Of a stretch of DNA of 64,000 nt, positions 21,346-33,138 are shown piece after piece; the stretch's first letter is position 1; each line of letters begins with the position of its first letter. Made by a program: the position numbers and the translations under genes. The stretch is from Cryptomeria japonica (Eukaryota > Streptophyta > Pinopsida > Cupressales > Cupressaceae). The notes under the pieces are model-generated. The model did not search any database. It was not told where the DNA came from and worked only from the letters and a program-made list of their open reading frames with translations. The stretch spans positions 525,389,637-525,453,636 of the forward strand of contig NC_081414.1 in the NCBI RefSeq assembly GCF_030272615.1, given 5' to 3'.

Positions 21346-24230
21346 TAGAATGTAAAAAATTTATAAAATGTATTTAGAATATATAAGAGATGTCAAACAT
21401 AGAGCTTAGCTACCGTTTACTTCATTAGAAATACAATTTTTTATTATATTTTTACTACTTATGAGGATAAGAGCAAAGAGAGAACAAGTTGAAAGAATGG
21501 CTAGGTAAGAGGTGGACATGTTAAATGATTTGTGATAAGTTGAATTTGGAGGAAATGAACTAACCACATATAGTGGTTATTTGATATTTTAAAGTTGGTG
21601 CATGCTTGTGATAGAGTTTGACGCACTTACAAGGAGGAAGGAACAAGGTAAAACATTGATAAGGTAAGAAATTTTTATTTTGTGTCAACTTTCTACTTAA
21701 TTCATAAAACTCTAGCCATATGGTCCATTATCCTAGATCGTGATAAGCCAAACTTGGGTTTTGATTCATAAGGATTGGTAGGATAGTTGATGGTGAAAAG
21801 AGTTGGGGATGTATCTTATCCTAATGTAGCTTCACAAATAGTCCATACTACTCAATTCAGTGAAGAAAACAAGAATATTCAAGCAAAATATGATGATAAG
21901 CAAGAGAAAATCATGCACTTAAAAATGGAGAAAAGAATTATTGGTGCAATTATGAATTGAAAGTTTCTCAAATTAGAAATGATTTAGGACAATATATGGG
22001 AAGGGAAAAACTTATAGAAAGTCCATGAAAAATATCAATGTAACAACAAAACAAAAGAATAGTCTTGAATCAAAACTACTACAAATCAATCTCAATCAGC
22101 TTCCTAAGGTGTTTCCTATGAGGACATTTTACTAGAATGTTGAGTATGCTAGTGGGGAGTTTAAATAAGACACTAGCTTCAAATGAAGCTTCTAATCTTT
22201 TTATTTGAAATGACCAATTACTTAAAAAATATGAAGATAATGTGACTAAAAATAGAATAGTTTTCATGTTTATTGAATCTAATCTCCTAATAGATTCAAG
22301 CAGTGATTGTAAAACTTTTTATCTTAACATGTGGTGCATTATAATAAGGCATGTGATGGACAATGATACATATGACCTAAGTTGTATTATAATATGAGTC
22401 AAAATATTAATATGCCATGAGTTATATTATAAAAGATTCAATAAGCCAAACACGTATATATTTAATGTTGCTACAAGAATGATGTAGGTTTTCCTTAAGA
22501 CCACATATCTACTTGTAGTTTTGCTATGGTTTACTAAGGGACATTTAAAAGTTGATATTGGTATATGGGTTGTTATAGGTTTTCAATTGTGTAATGTTGA
22601 GGCTTAAGATAAACCATGCTACATGAATATTTTGATCCCCAGCTTTTTGTCTTCTCTCATACATGTCTTTATTGTCTTCATTTTACTATAACTATCTTCA
22701 TTTCACATGATTAATAATTTTCATATGTATGACTTTAATATTTTTAATTTCATGTTAGAGTAGGATGTATACTCAATTGTGGAAAATAGAAAAGTAGGAT
22801 TTTGATGAATAACTAAGAGATGGTGCAGCAAGTGATGGTCCATCAAAAAAATAAGGAAAGTAAGCTTGACATTTAAGGATTAGTTTTGGATCACTTTGAC
22901 AACAAGGGCACCTATAATGAAAATCTTCAAGGAGATATAAATTGTGTAGCCTAATCTATTAGCGAAAGTATGAATACCATGTTCATACAAGATGAAATAT
23001 CAATTCTATTGGTACGGGTGACATAGAATTGGAAAGCTTGTTGAAGAAACATAAAGCATGTCACTAAAACATGTCAAGAAATTCATAGCTTGAATGATTT
23101 TTTCTAAATATCCATTCATGAAAACATGTAGAGAATGACGATGGAGTGGACATGCTAAAACTATGTTGTTGCAAGATTTGTAGCTATAAATATAAGAAAG
23201 ACAAGATGTTGTGACTGAAATTAGACACAATTGGGAAGCATGTAGATAAGTTTTATAAGAAGGTAAATATAAACAAATAGTTCAAGTGAATATTGTAATA
23301 GAAATAAAATATAAATTCATTTTTGGTGTGAATGAGGCATATTAGCTAAACAATTTCCCTTTTGGATCCTATCCACATCTAGTTACTTTAATTTAATTAG
23401 GGCATTTATAATTTTCTAGCTTGGTGGAGATATGCACACACATGTCTCCATATATTTTATCCCACATTAATTGTACATTTTTTTCTCTTGGTGTTGTATC
23501 CTTTATAGACCCACCTCTTGCTCTCATATGACTGTTCCACACACTCACGATGCACATTACATATTTTATATAGTTAGTTATTACTCTATCATGTTGATCT
23601 TCTTCTTTTTTTGTGATTATCTCTTATGCATCTTGATTTTAGGATACATACCTTCATAGATAATCCTAACATGGTTTATATCGAGAAATTATCTAAAGTT
23701 TGTCCATTTTTAGAAGATCTAGGATTGTAAGATTTTGTACTTAAAGTGTGCTCTTCTCTTACATCCTATGATGGTCTAAGGGTTTCCTATTTGGGGCTTT
23801 ATTTTTTAAGTGCTTTTTGGAGTTTGAAGGAGGAAACCTAAGAAAATTGTTGAATTTAGAGAATTTGGAAAAGTTAATTTGTCTTATGTTTCATCCAAAT
23901 AAAATACATGAGGTGAGATATACAATTCTTTTAAGATTTTTTATTGTGTATATTTAAACCACTTTTCATTCAAATCATTTTGGGGTACAACCAATCCTAC
24001 CATTGTGTCCAAAAGACCCAAGAACTTATATATTGATAAAATTTATCAACTTTGAAGTATTTTGTAAACAAACAAATTTTATTTCTCTTTTTTCATCTAT
24101 ACAAGCATATTATCATACTATAAAATTTGTGTTGTGCATGTAGATACAACCATTGATGTAGGTAGAATCTATGTCGATTATATATAAAGCACTAAAAATT
24201 AACCCATTCTTTTTTTATTTTTTAATCAAG
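21346..24230. other. Unassigned AT-rich region
   Basis: No domain, long open frame or element end is recognisable. Sparse coding-like phrases occur (for example around 21880-21960) but are broken every few codons. It is most likely old, degraded repeat sequence. Confidence 0.35.
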
Positions 24231-24693
24231 AAGATCATGTGAGATAGAGGTGAGAATATACATTGGGTAGTTCTAGAAACCTACCAAATAGTTGCTACTA
24301 TTGTGAAACACATCGCTAGAGAAATTTTATTGCCACTTGTTAGGATCTTACTTGCAAAATATTATCAAATAGAAGCAATAACATGCAAAAATAATTACCT
24401 TGCAAATAAAGGGGTTACTAGTAAGAGTCAATTGAGTTGGACCAATGGGGACAAGCTGGAGGCTGAACTTTTCATGCTCATCCTTCATGATAGAAGTTGA
24501 GGCAGCGATATTAATGATCATGACTAGAAGTGCATCTAGAAAGATTGGCTCCTTTCCGATTTTGACATGTGGCCAAAGAGGACGGAATAATAAGTGTGGA
24601 GTTATTTTGCATGCTTTGTGGATGTATATTGGTATGTTGTGGGCTATGTTCTTCATATTGCAAGCCGTGAGTGTTGCCAATCACAGAGAGAAT

Positions 24694-26288
24694 ATGAGAA
24701 TGGGGGGCTCCAGGAAGAGAACTGAGCCACTGAATTGTGTGCAGTTGAAGAAAGAGAAAAATCTCTAGGGGCTCTTGGAGAAAGGGGGTTTTATCCCTTA
24801 CATTGAAAGGTTGCAGGGTCAAAACAAGGATGTTACCAACTATTTTTCCAAGCACTGGAAAGATGGGACTATTACTCTCCATGGGAAGAAGGTGTTGGTT
24901 GATGAGAGTCTCATTGCGCAAGTCACCGGCCTATCGACTGATGGTATGAAGTATTATAGAGATAGGACTTATACTGAGCAGGTTGTACAAAACTTCCCAA
25001 AGACTGAAGATGTGAGAGCTAAACTTGTGATGAAGATCACTAGCTATTATGTTATCTTTGTGATCAAGAGATTTTGGGTGAAACTCCTAAAGGTAATTAT
25101 GGAGTATTTAACCCTAGATGGTCGTTTCTCTAGAATTTATGGACATAATTTTGTGATTATGAACCATTTTCGCCATGGAGTCAAAATGTCCTTTTCATTC
25201 TATCTTATGTCTGCTTTAAGGGCCAATTTCAAAGACCATAAGAAGAACCCTACCAAATTCCCCATCCTTCATGAAGGGCTTTTAGTCCTAATTGACTCCC
25301 ACTTTCGTGTCTTTCCTACTCTAAATGTTTATATTCAAACCTCTTCTGAGAATGCAACTAGTGTTGGGGAGTCGAGTGGTGAGGATTTTGACTCAGAAGC
25401 TGATATTGAGTCTCCTCCCCCTCTTAAAAAAGCTAAGTATGAAAAGACCCCAATGGTCAAGTCTCCTATGGGAAAAGGTAGAAAAGGGCAAAAGAAAGTT
25501 GTGATTTCTTCTTCTACTACTTCAGTTGGCAAGGATACCCCTATTTCCAATGGTCCTAAAGATAACCCTGAGGTTTCTGTGAGTGAGAAGGAGGTTAGCA
25601 AGGTGTCGGGTAGCCAAAACCTTCAGTTTCCCCCTTTGTCGCCCCCCGATACTACTACTACTAATATTGATATTGCAGCTCATGAGGATCTTCATCCCAA
25701 ATGTGTTGAGTTCAGTGATAAGAACGAGGACTATGACAATGTGTTGGTTATGGCCAAGGAACATGCCATTGATACCTTCAGTATGTTCAAGTGGTTGTTT
25801 CATGAGCTGAAAGAGGTTAGACTTAATCAGATGGCACTGGGAAGCAAGATGGAGGCCATTCTTGTGGGCAATATCCAAGGCAATCAGAAAGAGGTTGGGT
25901 AGTAGATGGAGGAGGAGAACAAATCAGTGTTGGAGTGCATTAAAAGGGCTGGAGAAGGTATTGACCAAATGAAAAAAGGGTTTGAAGATAGAATCTCCAA
26001 TGTGGAAGCTGGCTATGAGAAAATTCAGGCTACCCTTGAGACTGTTATGTCTTGTAGCCATAAGATTGTTAAGCAAACTGCAGATGCCATGAATGCAATG
26101 GTGAACAACCTTGATAGTATGCAGCAGGATAGAACTATTGTTACCATTGGAGATGATAAATATGTGATACAGGCTGACGAAGGACCTAGTAAGAGGACTC
26201 AAGGCAATATGAAGAAGAAAGCGGCCACTCAGAATGTGGACTACAAGGAAATGAAGGTTGTAGCTGACAAGATGAGTATCTTATAGGC
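24694..26288 (+). pseudogene. Plant-transposon-type ORF with coiled-coil tail, three premature stops
   Basis: A single frame from Met 24694 (MRMGGSRKRTE) runs about 530 codons. It is interrupted by TAG at 24766 and by two adjacent TAG codons at 25900-25905. The N-terminal half contains KVLVDESLIAQVTGLSTDGM, a hydrophobic central region (MKITSYYVIFVIKRFWVKLL) and HGVKMSFSFYLMSAL. That order resembles the poorly characterised plant transposon or envelope-like domain also suggested for the ORF at 29597. The middle is acidic and Ser/Pro-rich (ESSGEDFDSEADIESPPP, then Lys-rich). After the double stop comes a probable coiled coil (MEEENKSVLECIKRAGEGID onward). The last stop is at 26284-26286. The frame looks like one protein in recent decay. 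Function is not known. Confidence 0.5.
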
Positions 26289-26419
26289 AAAGATGGTTGA
26301 AACCTCAAGTGCCTCATGTAGTTGGGTTGTTGGTTTTGTTAGTTTGTGGGTTCGATCTCTCTATTGGTTTTTTGCTGCCCATCTAGGCTTTTGCTATCTT
26401 TTTGGTTGTTGTTTGTAAT

Positions 26420-26562
26420 GTTCTATACTTTGCAGCCTGTCTTGTTTTGGATACTTTTTATAAAGCTTTGATTCTAAATATTTTAGAATCCATTTTGTAA
26501 AGGGTTTCAGGGCCCCTTCAAAACTTGGTTTTACCTTAATCAAAAACATGCAAAAATAATAA
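26420..26562 (+). repeat. 3'-terminal module of a non-LTR-like element (copy 1)
   Basis: This sequence follows the ORF above. It contains TTTGTAAAGGGTTTCAGGG, CCCCTTCAAAAC and ends AATCAAAAACATGCAAAAAT. Closely similar ends occur at 35688-35783 (plus) and about 36285-36340 (minus) behind quite different ORFs. An A-rich end fits a retroposed, poly(A)-type element. Confidence 0.5.
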
Positions 26563-26693
26563 TTTGACATATGTAACGTGATAACTAAGGCAACGGCTAC
26601 AACAATGCCCCTACTCCCTAGTGTTTCAAATGTGCAACCTATTGTAACAACTACAACAACTCCTAGATGTATCGATGTTTCATACCCATATCT
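26563..26693 (+). pseudogene. LINE ORF1-like sequence, left of the LTR insertion
   Basis: A short coding-like stretch (MPLLPSVSNVQPIVTTTTTP, then RCIDVSYPY) ends at the TATCT target site. The same frame continues at 34274 beyond the 7.6 kb LTR element (LTTDNFVLSRSIMISHH). This is the N-terminal side of the interrupted DUF4283-type ORF. Confidence 0.4.
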
Positions 26694-27819
26694 TGTTGGC
26701 ATTTTGATGATGTTGTGATTGTCATTGATGGACACACACTTGCTTTGTGTACACTTTCTTGATGTATGAGTTATGCTCAACCGGTATTTGTTCCAACCGG
26801 TATTATGTATTATAGTCTTTAGACTATCAGTGTTTTGCAGAAGATGTTTACTGGTCACAAACTGACTGAAGTCCTCAAGCGGTATGAAGACCTAAAGCGG
26901 TTTGAGGATATCAAGCAGTATGAAGGAACAAAGCGGTAGTTAACATTTTTTCCAGTCTTCATTTTTGACAACCGGTAATCGGTAAATTATATGAACCAGT
27001 ATTACTCTGTGATGAGTTACCAACCAGTATTTCTGTGATGAGTTATCATCCACCAACACTTTGGCGGTGATTTTGTGTCGTGTTACCAAATGTGTCTAGA
27101 TGCACTGAACCTAGGAACTTTTAATTTAATCCTATTGGACCGACATGAAATCAAACTCCTTTATAAGGACATCATGTCTAGGGTTTTAGATGTTGATGAG
27201 GGTTTTGTATGTGCGATCATAGAAGAGAAGATTAGGTCTGTGTGAAGAGTAGGAGTGTGGAGATATTGAAGATTGAAGTAATGTTGAAATGCATTAACAA
27301 TGAGCTATCAAGGATCTAACCAAGCATACCGTGATAGTATCTAGATCACTCACTTGTTGATTACTCACATCTTCGACAAGTTTGAAACCCTTAACCGGGT
27401 AGGCCTATCAAAGCCTTTGTAAATCCTCTAACAAGGTGGATCACAACTGTGAATCTGAAATCCTCTCACAAGGTAGTCTTTAACAGGACTTATCTCCTAA
27501 CAGAGATCTAGATTCCTAACAGGATCTGTTCTGGTGAAGAACATTGTATGACCTTAACCGGTCTAGTTTCTATTATGCAGATAGTTACTTATGAGTTTTT
27601 GCTCACTGTGGTTTTTCCCATTTGGGTTTCCATGTCAAAACATCTTGTGTTATGGTGATTGTGCTTTTGTGGGTGAATGCTTTGTTTGCTATTTGGTTTG
27701 TATTTATCGTAACCGGTTTATTAGTGAATTTGTTATACTGGTTATCTGCTAAACTGTTTAGAAGTTTGAGTTCATTGATTTTTGGTATACTAATTCACCC
27801 CTCCTCTTAGTATACATCA
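26694..27819 (+). mobile_element. 5' LTR of the non-autonomous element
   Basis: 1126 bp, TG...CA. It contains a TTTATAAGG box near 27162, several ACCGGT/AACCGG words and an 18-bp tandem repeat (AAGCGGT-type units) at about 26874-26940 with one more unit than the 3' LTR. Confidence 0.93.
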
Positions 27820-27820
27820 A

Positions 27821-27834
27821 TTGGTATCAGAGCC
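27821..27834 (+). other. Primer binding site (initiator Met tRNA)
   Basis: TTGGTATCAGAGCC starts one base after the LTR and is the canonical plant Copia primer site, unmutated. Confidence 0.93.
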
Positions 27835-27869
27835 AACCTTTCTATAAGTCTAACCACTTGGAAGGAGAT

Positions 27870-29150
27870 ATGGGGGAATACACTGTGAGGGAACTTACTC
27901 ATTGTCTCACTTAGACTGAGAGAGCCTATGATGAGCTCAGAGTCAAGTATAAAGCCTCTCTGGCAAAAAGAAGAGAGCATGTTGAGAAACTAATGGAGCT
28001 TACTGAAAATAGTTCTTCTGATGAAGCAGACATGGATGCCCTAGTTGAAGAAGTTGAAAAACTGAATGAATCCAATGCCAACCTAAGAAGGGAACTAGAA
28101 GGACTGACTATCAGAATGTATCAAGAGCTTGAGAACCGAAGGAAAGCTGAAGATCTAGTAAAAGACAAAGATCATGAGATCTCTAAGTTGAAGCAAGAAA
28201 TCAGTGCCCTTACCGCTCATCTCCAAGAGAGTAAAGTGGAAAAAGAAGAAATGCAAGGTGAACTAAACATGGCTATTTCTGAGAATGCAACCTTGAAGGA
28301 ATCCAATGCTTCTATTTCCAAAGAACTTACTGAGACAAATGAGATACTTGCCAAATTCAATCAGAGTATTGCTAAGCTAGAGCAAAAGCTTGAATCAGAA
28401 AAACTGGTAAAGAATACCACTAGACTTGGTTTTTCCGGTTATGAGGAAGGCGAGACCTCTGGAACAAAAGATGTAGCATCAAAGAAGCAACCAGCATCAA
28501 AGGATAAAGGTAAGCAAAAGTTTAAACCTATTTGCTTTAATTGTCTCAAGGAAGGACATACTGCTAATGTGTGTAAAAATAAGGCCTACAATAATTTTCC
28601 TTATTTTCTAAACAATCAGCCTAGATCCAATAGATTCAATGAAAACTGTTATGCATGCAACAAGTTTGGGCATAGAGCATTTGAATGCAAGTCTATTTTT
28701 CACAACATTGGGAGATACCCTCCAAGGACTCAAGGAGTTATCCTGGAACCCACTGTGAAATGGAATCCAAACCGGTATAATGCCTATGACCATCAGTTAG
28801 GTGGTGGTGGCTATCAAGCGACAATCGGTTGGAGAGCAACCTGTTTGATCTGTCATGGTAGTGGTCACACTGCTACAACATGTAGAAGGAAGAATGGTAG
28901 TATGAACAATGGACCATGGAGAACACCTGGAATGGTATGCTATCATAGCAACAAACCGGGACACACTGCCAGAACCTGTAGAATGAGAAAGAACCTATTG
29001 GATGATATACCGATCACTCCAAAAGGGAAGATTGATGTTGAAACCGTTCAAGCGAGAATGAATAAAACATGGAAAAAGAAACCTGAAGAAGTGTCACAAG
29101 ATGAACTGGTTTCTGCACCTAGTGTGGAAGTCTCTGAACCGGCAAACTGA
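27870..29150 (+). pseudogene. Gag-like protein with coiled coil and four CCHC knuckles (one premature stop)
   Basis: The natural start appears to be ATG 27870 (MGEYTVRELTHCLT) with a TAG at 27912-27914; the frame is then open to TGA at 29148-29150, about 427 codons in all. The N-terminal 150 residues form a heptad-rich, Glu/Lys/Leu coiled coil (VEEVEKLNESNANLRRELEG). C-terminally there are four knuckles: CFNCLKEGHTANVC (28533-28574), CYACNKFGHRAFEC, CLICHGSGHTATTC and CYHSNKPGHTARTC. The first three fit C-X2-C-X4-H-X4-C; the last has Ser for the second Cys. Such Gags assemble particles and bind RNA. The following gap to ORF2 has no pol. Confidence 0.85.
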
Positions 29151-29596
29151 GCTTCAGAAAAGCTTAAGGGGAGCATATCGGTGACATATTTGAACCCCTA
29201 GTTTATATCGGTAAAGACCTTAACCAGTATACATTACCTGTCAATTGGAGGAAGATTTTAAAGCGGTAAAAGGAAAAATTAGGGTTTGTACCCTAGCGGT
29301 GGAGCATTTATTATGGTAGGTGAAAGATCATTTAAAAAAGATTTTTGACGCCATTTTCACTTATCTGTTTTCGAGCGAAGAATTTTCAAGTGCAGAGCAA
29401 TAAAGAGCATTCGTCAAGCAATTCAAAGTGAATTCAAAATCTTACAAAAGAATCCAGAGATCATTTTCAATCAATCAGGTGAAGAACATCAAAGCAGTAA
29501 TCCAGCAACCGAAGTGGTGTGTTGTGAGCGACATTGCAAAACCCTAAATTCCAAAGTGTGAAGGTATTTCTCAAAATTTTTGTCTATCATTTAATC

Positions 29597-32500
29597 ATGG
29601 CTTCTGCATCGCACTCCAGTCCTAGTGCACCTGTAGACTCAGCGAATTTTATTCAAAAGAAGATGAAATACAATGCCCTATCCCAGATACTCGTTGGAGT
29701 CATAGTTGAGGAAGATATTTCAGCTTATATTGATTGCAAATTGGAAGACCTAGGATCCCTAGTGATCCATTCCCAGCTAGGTCTATTATGTGGGGATGAC
29801 AAGAAAATCAAACCGGAATATAGCATCCTAGAGAGGAAGAAACTACACAATGCAGTTTATTTTCTTGAAGAGTTCACGAAAGACCACATCCGCATCATTT
29901 TGAGCAGAGTACACGGTGATAAAATGTACCTAGGGTGGATGCATGATATCACACCGGAAGCAATCCATGACGTCACCGATTTCTATAACATTGGTGAGGT
30001 GCCAGCTTTAAGGAAGGTCATCAAGACTAAAATGACTAAGCTCACCGGTTCTCTGAGCAACCAACGGGGAATGACTATCAACCCCATCAAAGATGACTTG
30101 GTTAAGTATGCTTGCATGGTGATCGGTTATCGGGTGTTTTATGCCAGCAGAATAAACTTTGTCCCTGTTGCTGCAGTGAATGCCACCTACAGAATGATTC
30201 AGGAAGATGCCTCTTTTAACTTATGTACCTGTTTGCAGAAACAACTGCTATTGAACCTGAAGTCCATCAAACAAGACAATTCTCTAAGGTTCAGGTTTGG
30301 ACAGCTTTTGTTCGGTCTATTTTTCTACTTTCAAGGCTATTTTCCTGGAGTAGGTGATATTCAATGGTTTGCTGACCAACCGATCACTAAGCAAATTAGG
30401 GAAAGTCTCCAAGTGGTAGGAACCGGATATCCTGAGGTTTTGAATAAATATTTTGATGAATTCAGACGGAAAATGGGCCAAAGGATGAGGATTTATGGAG
30501 ATATTGTAAAGAAATATGAAGATGACATCTGCTTTATCATAAAGGTAGATGAATGCATAATGGAAGCGGTAGAGCCAAGAAAGGAAGCAGTAGAACCTAT
30601 GGGGTATGAAGTAATGTATGACATGTTGGATGGGTATGCCTCTACCCTGATTGCCTCACCTTTAGATGCAAAGAAAAAGCGAATCGGTACCTACTTGGAA
30701 AGCGTAACACCGGTTGAAGATCCTTAAGTGAAAAAGGGAAAGGCAGTGCCATCGGTATCAGCACCAGTTACCTCAACCAACCCAAAAGTGACCAAGCGGT
30801 CACCTGCCAAGAAGAAACCGAAAGTTGCGCCCGCTAAAGTATTTGAGAGGAAGCGGAAGACCAAAAACAACTCACCGGAGTCAGAGGATACCGAACCGGA
30901 AGTGCAGCCTAATAAAACCATGCAATCAAGCAAGAAGGTTAAATCTACCGGTAATGCACCTGCATCGTTAGCACCGGTAAATATAGACATCTCTTCTTAT
31001 AAGCCTCTGACACATTGTCAAAGGACTTTAAAGAATATTAAGAGAAAGGTGCTTGATGACCTAAAAGAATATTTTGATGATTTTTCTGATAATGAGAAGG
31101 AAGAAGTAGAGTAGGAAATGATAAAATATATATGTGTTAATGACCGGTCACCATCTGAAATTAGATCGGTGACACCTGATTCTTTATACAATTCTTTGGA
31201 CAACAAATGGTGCATTGCCATTGAGAAAGAACAGGAAATAAGGGAGAAATTCTTTGCTCGGTACTTTCCCGATGCCTCCAATTCTGAATTGTTTGAGATA
31301 ATGGACAAGAATAAAGGTGTCTTCTTCATGAGAAGAAGAAGACTCAGGCTGCTAGAAGGCAGAACCTCTGAAGTGGAGAAGGACACTCATCTACATGCCA
31401 AAGTTGTTGTCCGGTTATCAAGTGTCTGAGGCCAACAAGAAGGTCGAACAAGAACCTGACCTATCCTCAGCCAAACCGGATGAGGTATTTGATGGTGAAG
31501 GAGAAAGAGTTACAGAACAGGTTGACACTATTGATGTTGATGCATTGGATGTTGAAGATGTCACTCCAGACGTAGAGAAGGAAAAGGCTGATAAGGAAAA
31601 ATAAGAGAAAGAGAAACAGGATAAGGAAAAAGCAGAAAAGGAGAAACTGGACAAGGAAAAGGCTGATAAGGAGAAAGTGGAGAAAGAGGAAGAGAAAAAG
31701 AAAGCGAAAGAGAAAAAGATAGAGGAAGAGAAAAAGAAAGAGGAGGAGAAAAAGAAAGCGGAAGACGAGGAAACAAGAAGAAGAGAAGAAACAAGAATAG
31801 GAAAAGAGAAAAGAAGAGGAGAAGAGGAAAGAAGAGGAGAAGAGAAAAGAAGAGGAGAAGAAAAAAGAAGAGGAGAAAAAGGAGGAAGAAGATAAGAAGA
31901 AGGAAGAACTGAAGAAGAAACAAGAAGAGGAACAAAAGAAGAAAGAAGAAGAGAAGAAAAGAGCAGCAGAGGAGAGGGAAGCATAACAAGCCAAACAAGC
32001 AGAGACTCCCAAGGCAACCGGCGGTCAAGCCAAACCGGTTGACATCGCCAGTCCTATTGATCTCCAATCTGCAGATGAATCGGAGTTGCTCCAAAGCATA
32101 AAGCTTTGCACATGAACAAATGGAAGCACTGAGGAGGAAGAAAGAGCAATATGTTATTCAAACTACGGTTGACACTCACCAGTTTGATTCTCGGTACTAA
32201 CCTTCCTAGTACCGATTCCTCTATGTCAAAGTTGAAACTTCTATGTATTGTTGTAGATGACCAGGTCCAATGCCTAGAAGAAGTTGCTGAAGCAAATGCA
32301 AAGAAGAAGCATGAAAAGGAATTCAACACTGCCTTAGTTAAGAAACTGAATGAGCTCCGGTCTCAACTTCAGAAACATCCAAAGGATATAAGTGTTGCTA
32401 TGGATGAGGGCAAACTCCTGTTGAGCAAAATCAGCCAACCCCATCTATTTTGCGATGATGTGCTCACACAAAAAGATAAACTCCAATCAGATTTGCAGGC

Positions 32501-32864
32501 ATACATAAGCAACTTCAAGACGCCATATGATTCCTTCACTACATATGGGCAAACAGTTCATCGTTATCAGCTTCAGTCTGCCAGGATAGAATTAGAAATC
32601 AGCAATCGGTCAAGAGATTTGCAGGAGCTTCAACTAGTCTTATTACCCAGACTACAAATTCGTCATAAGTGCTTTCTCAATCTGGAAGCCCTAACAGTAA
32701 CTCAAGAAATGAGTACCATTGATGCCATGGAAGAACAAGTATCTCAGATGCAGACTGAAAGTGAGGTTGCTACCTCATTACTTGAGTCATGGTCATTAGC
32801 CATGAAGACTTTTTTGCAGGATTTTAAATCTGTTTTTGACAAGTTTCATTCCTTATTGTCATAA
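29597..32864 (+). pseudogene. Second ORF in envelope-like position: plant-transposon-type domain, charged linker, coiled coil
   Basis: The likely start is Met 29597 (MASASHSSPSAPVDS). The first ~375 codons are open and hydrophobic-rich: GWMHDITPEAIHDVTDFYNI, then DDLVKYACMVIGYRVFY and FRFGQLLFGLFFYFQG. They resemble the putative plant transposon domain found in envelope-like ORFs of plant LTR elements (inference from pattern, not a search). A stop at 30725 is followed in frame by a Lys/Pro/Glu region and a stop at 31112. A +1 frame change lies near 31350-31400, then Lys/Glu repeats with stops at 31602 and 31893. A final coiled-coil-rich piece ends at 32864. If intact it would be about 1,080 residues. 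It is not a recognised enzyme; a captured gene or an env-like protein are the alternatives. Confidence 0.55.
31590..31985 (+). repeat. Purine-only tract encoding Lys/Glu repeats
   Basis: Nearly 400 bp of A and G with very few pyrimidines on the plus strand, built from GAGAAAGAG, AAGGAGAAA and AAGAAGAGGAGAA words. In frame it encodes EKEK/KEEEKKK repeats within the second ORF. Long Ser/Phe-rich minus-strand frames across it are artefacts of this composition. Confidence 0.9.
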
Positions 32865-32928
32865 ACATTTACTCAATTTTAATGATAATGAGAAACAAGG
32901 GTTATTCTGCATTACTTTGTCATTGTTG

Positions 32929-33138
32929 GCAAAGGGGGAGTAGTATTTAAAATTTTGGTGAATGTAATGTATACTTTCATGTTACCACTTTAAGGGAGTA
33001 GTATACATTGTAATTTCTGCAAAAGGGATAGTATATATGCTTAGGGGGATTAATTTTGCATATGGCATATTTTTGTTGTAAAAACACTTAGATGTGAAAA
33101 TTTTCCTAAGTGTTGCCATCAATGCCAAAGGGGGAGAT
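32929..33138 (+). other. Repeated polypurine tracts of the non-autonomous element
   Basis: Blocks near 32930 (AAAGGGGGAGTAGTA), 32991 (TAAGGGAGTAGTA), 33022 (AAAAGGGATAGTA), 33041 (TAGGGGGATTA) and 33127-33138 (AAAGGGGGAGAT). The last abuts the 3' LTR. Same layout as in the Copia element at 19.6-19.8 kb. Confidence 0.75.

Noticed and set aside
31418-32094. Three long Ser/Phe/Leu-rich minus-strand frames
   Set aside because: They lie opposite the purine-only tract, where stop codons are rare on the complement; this is a composition artefact.
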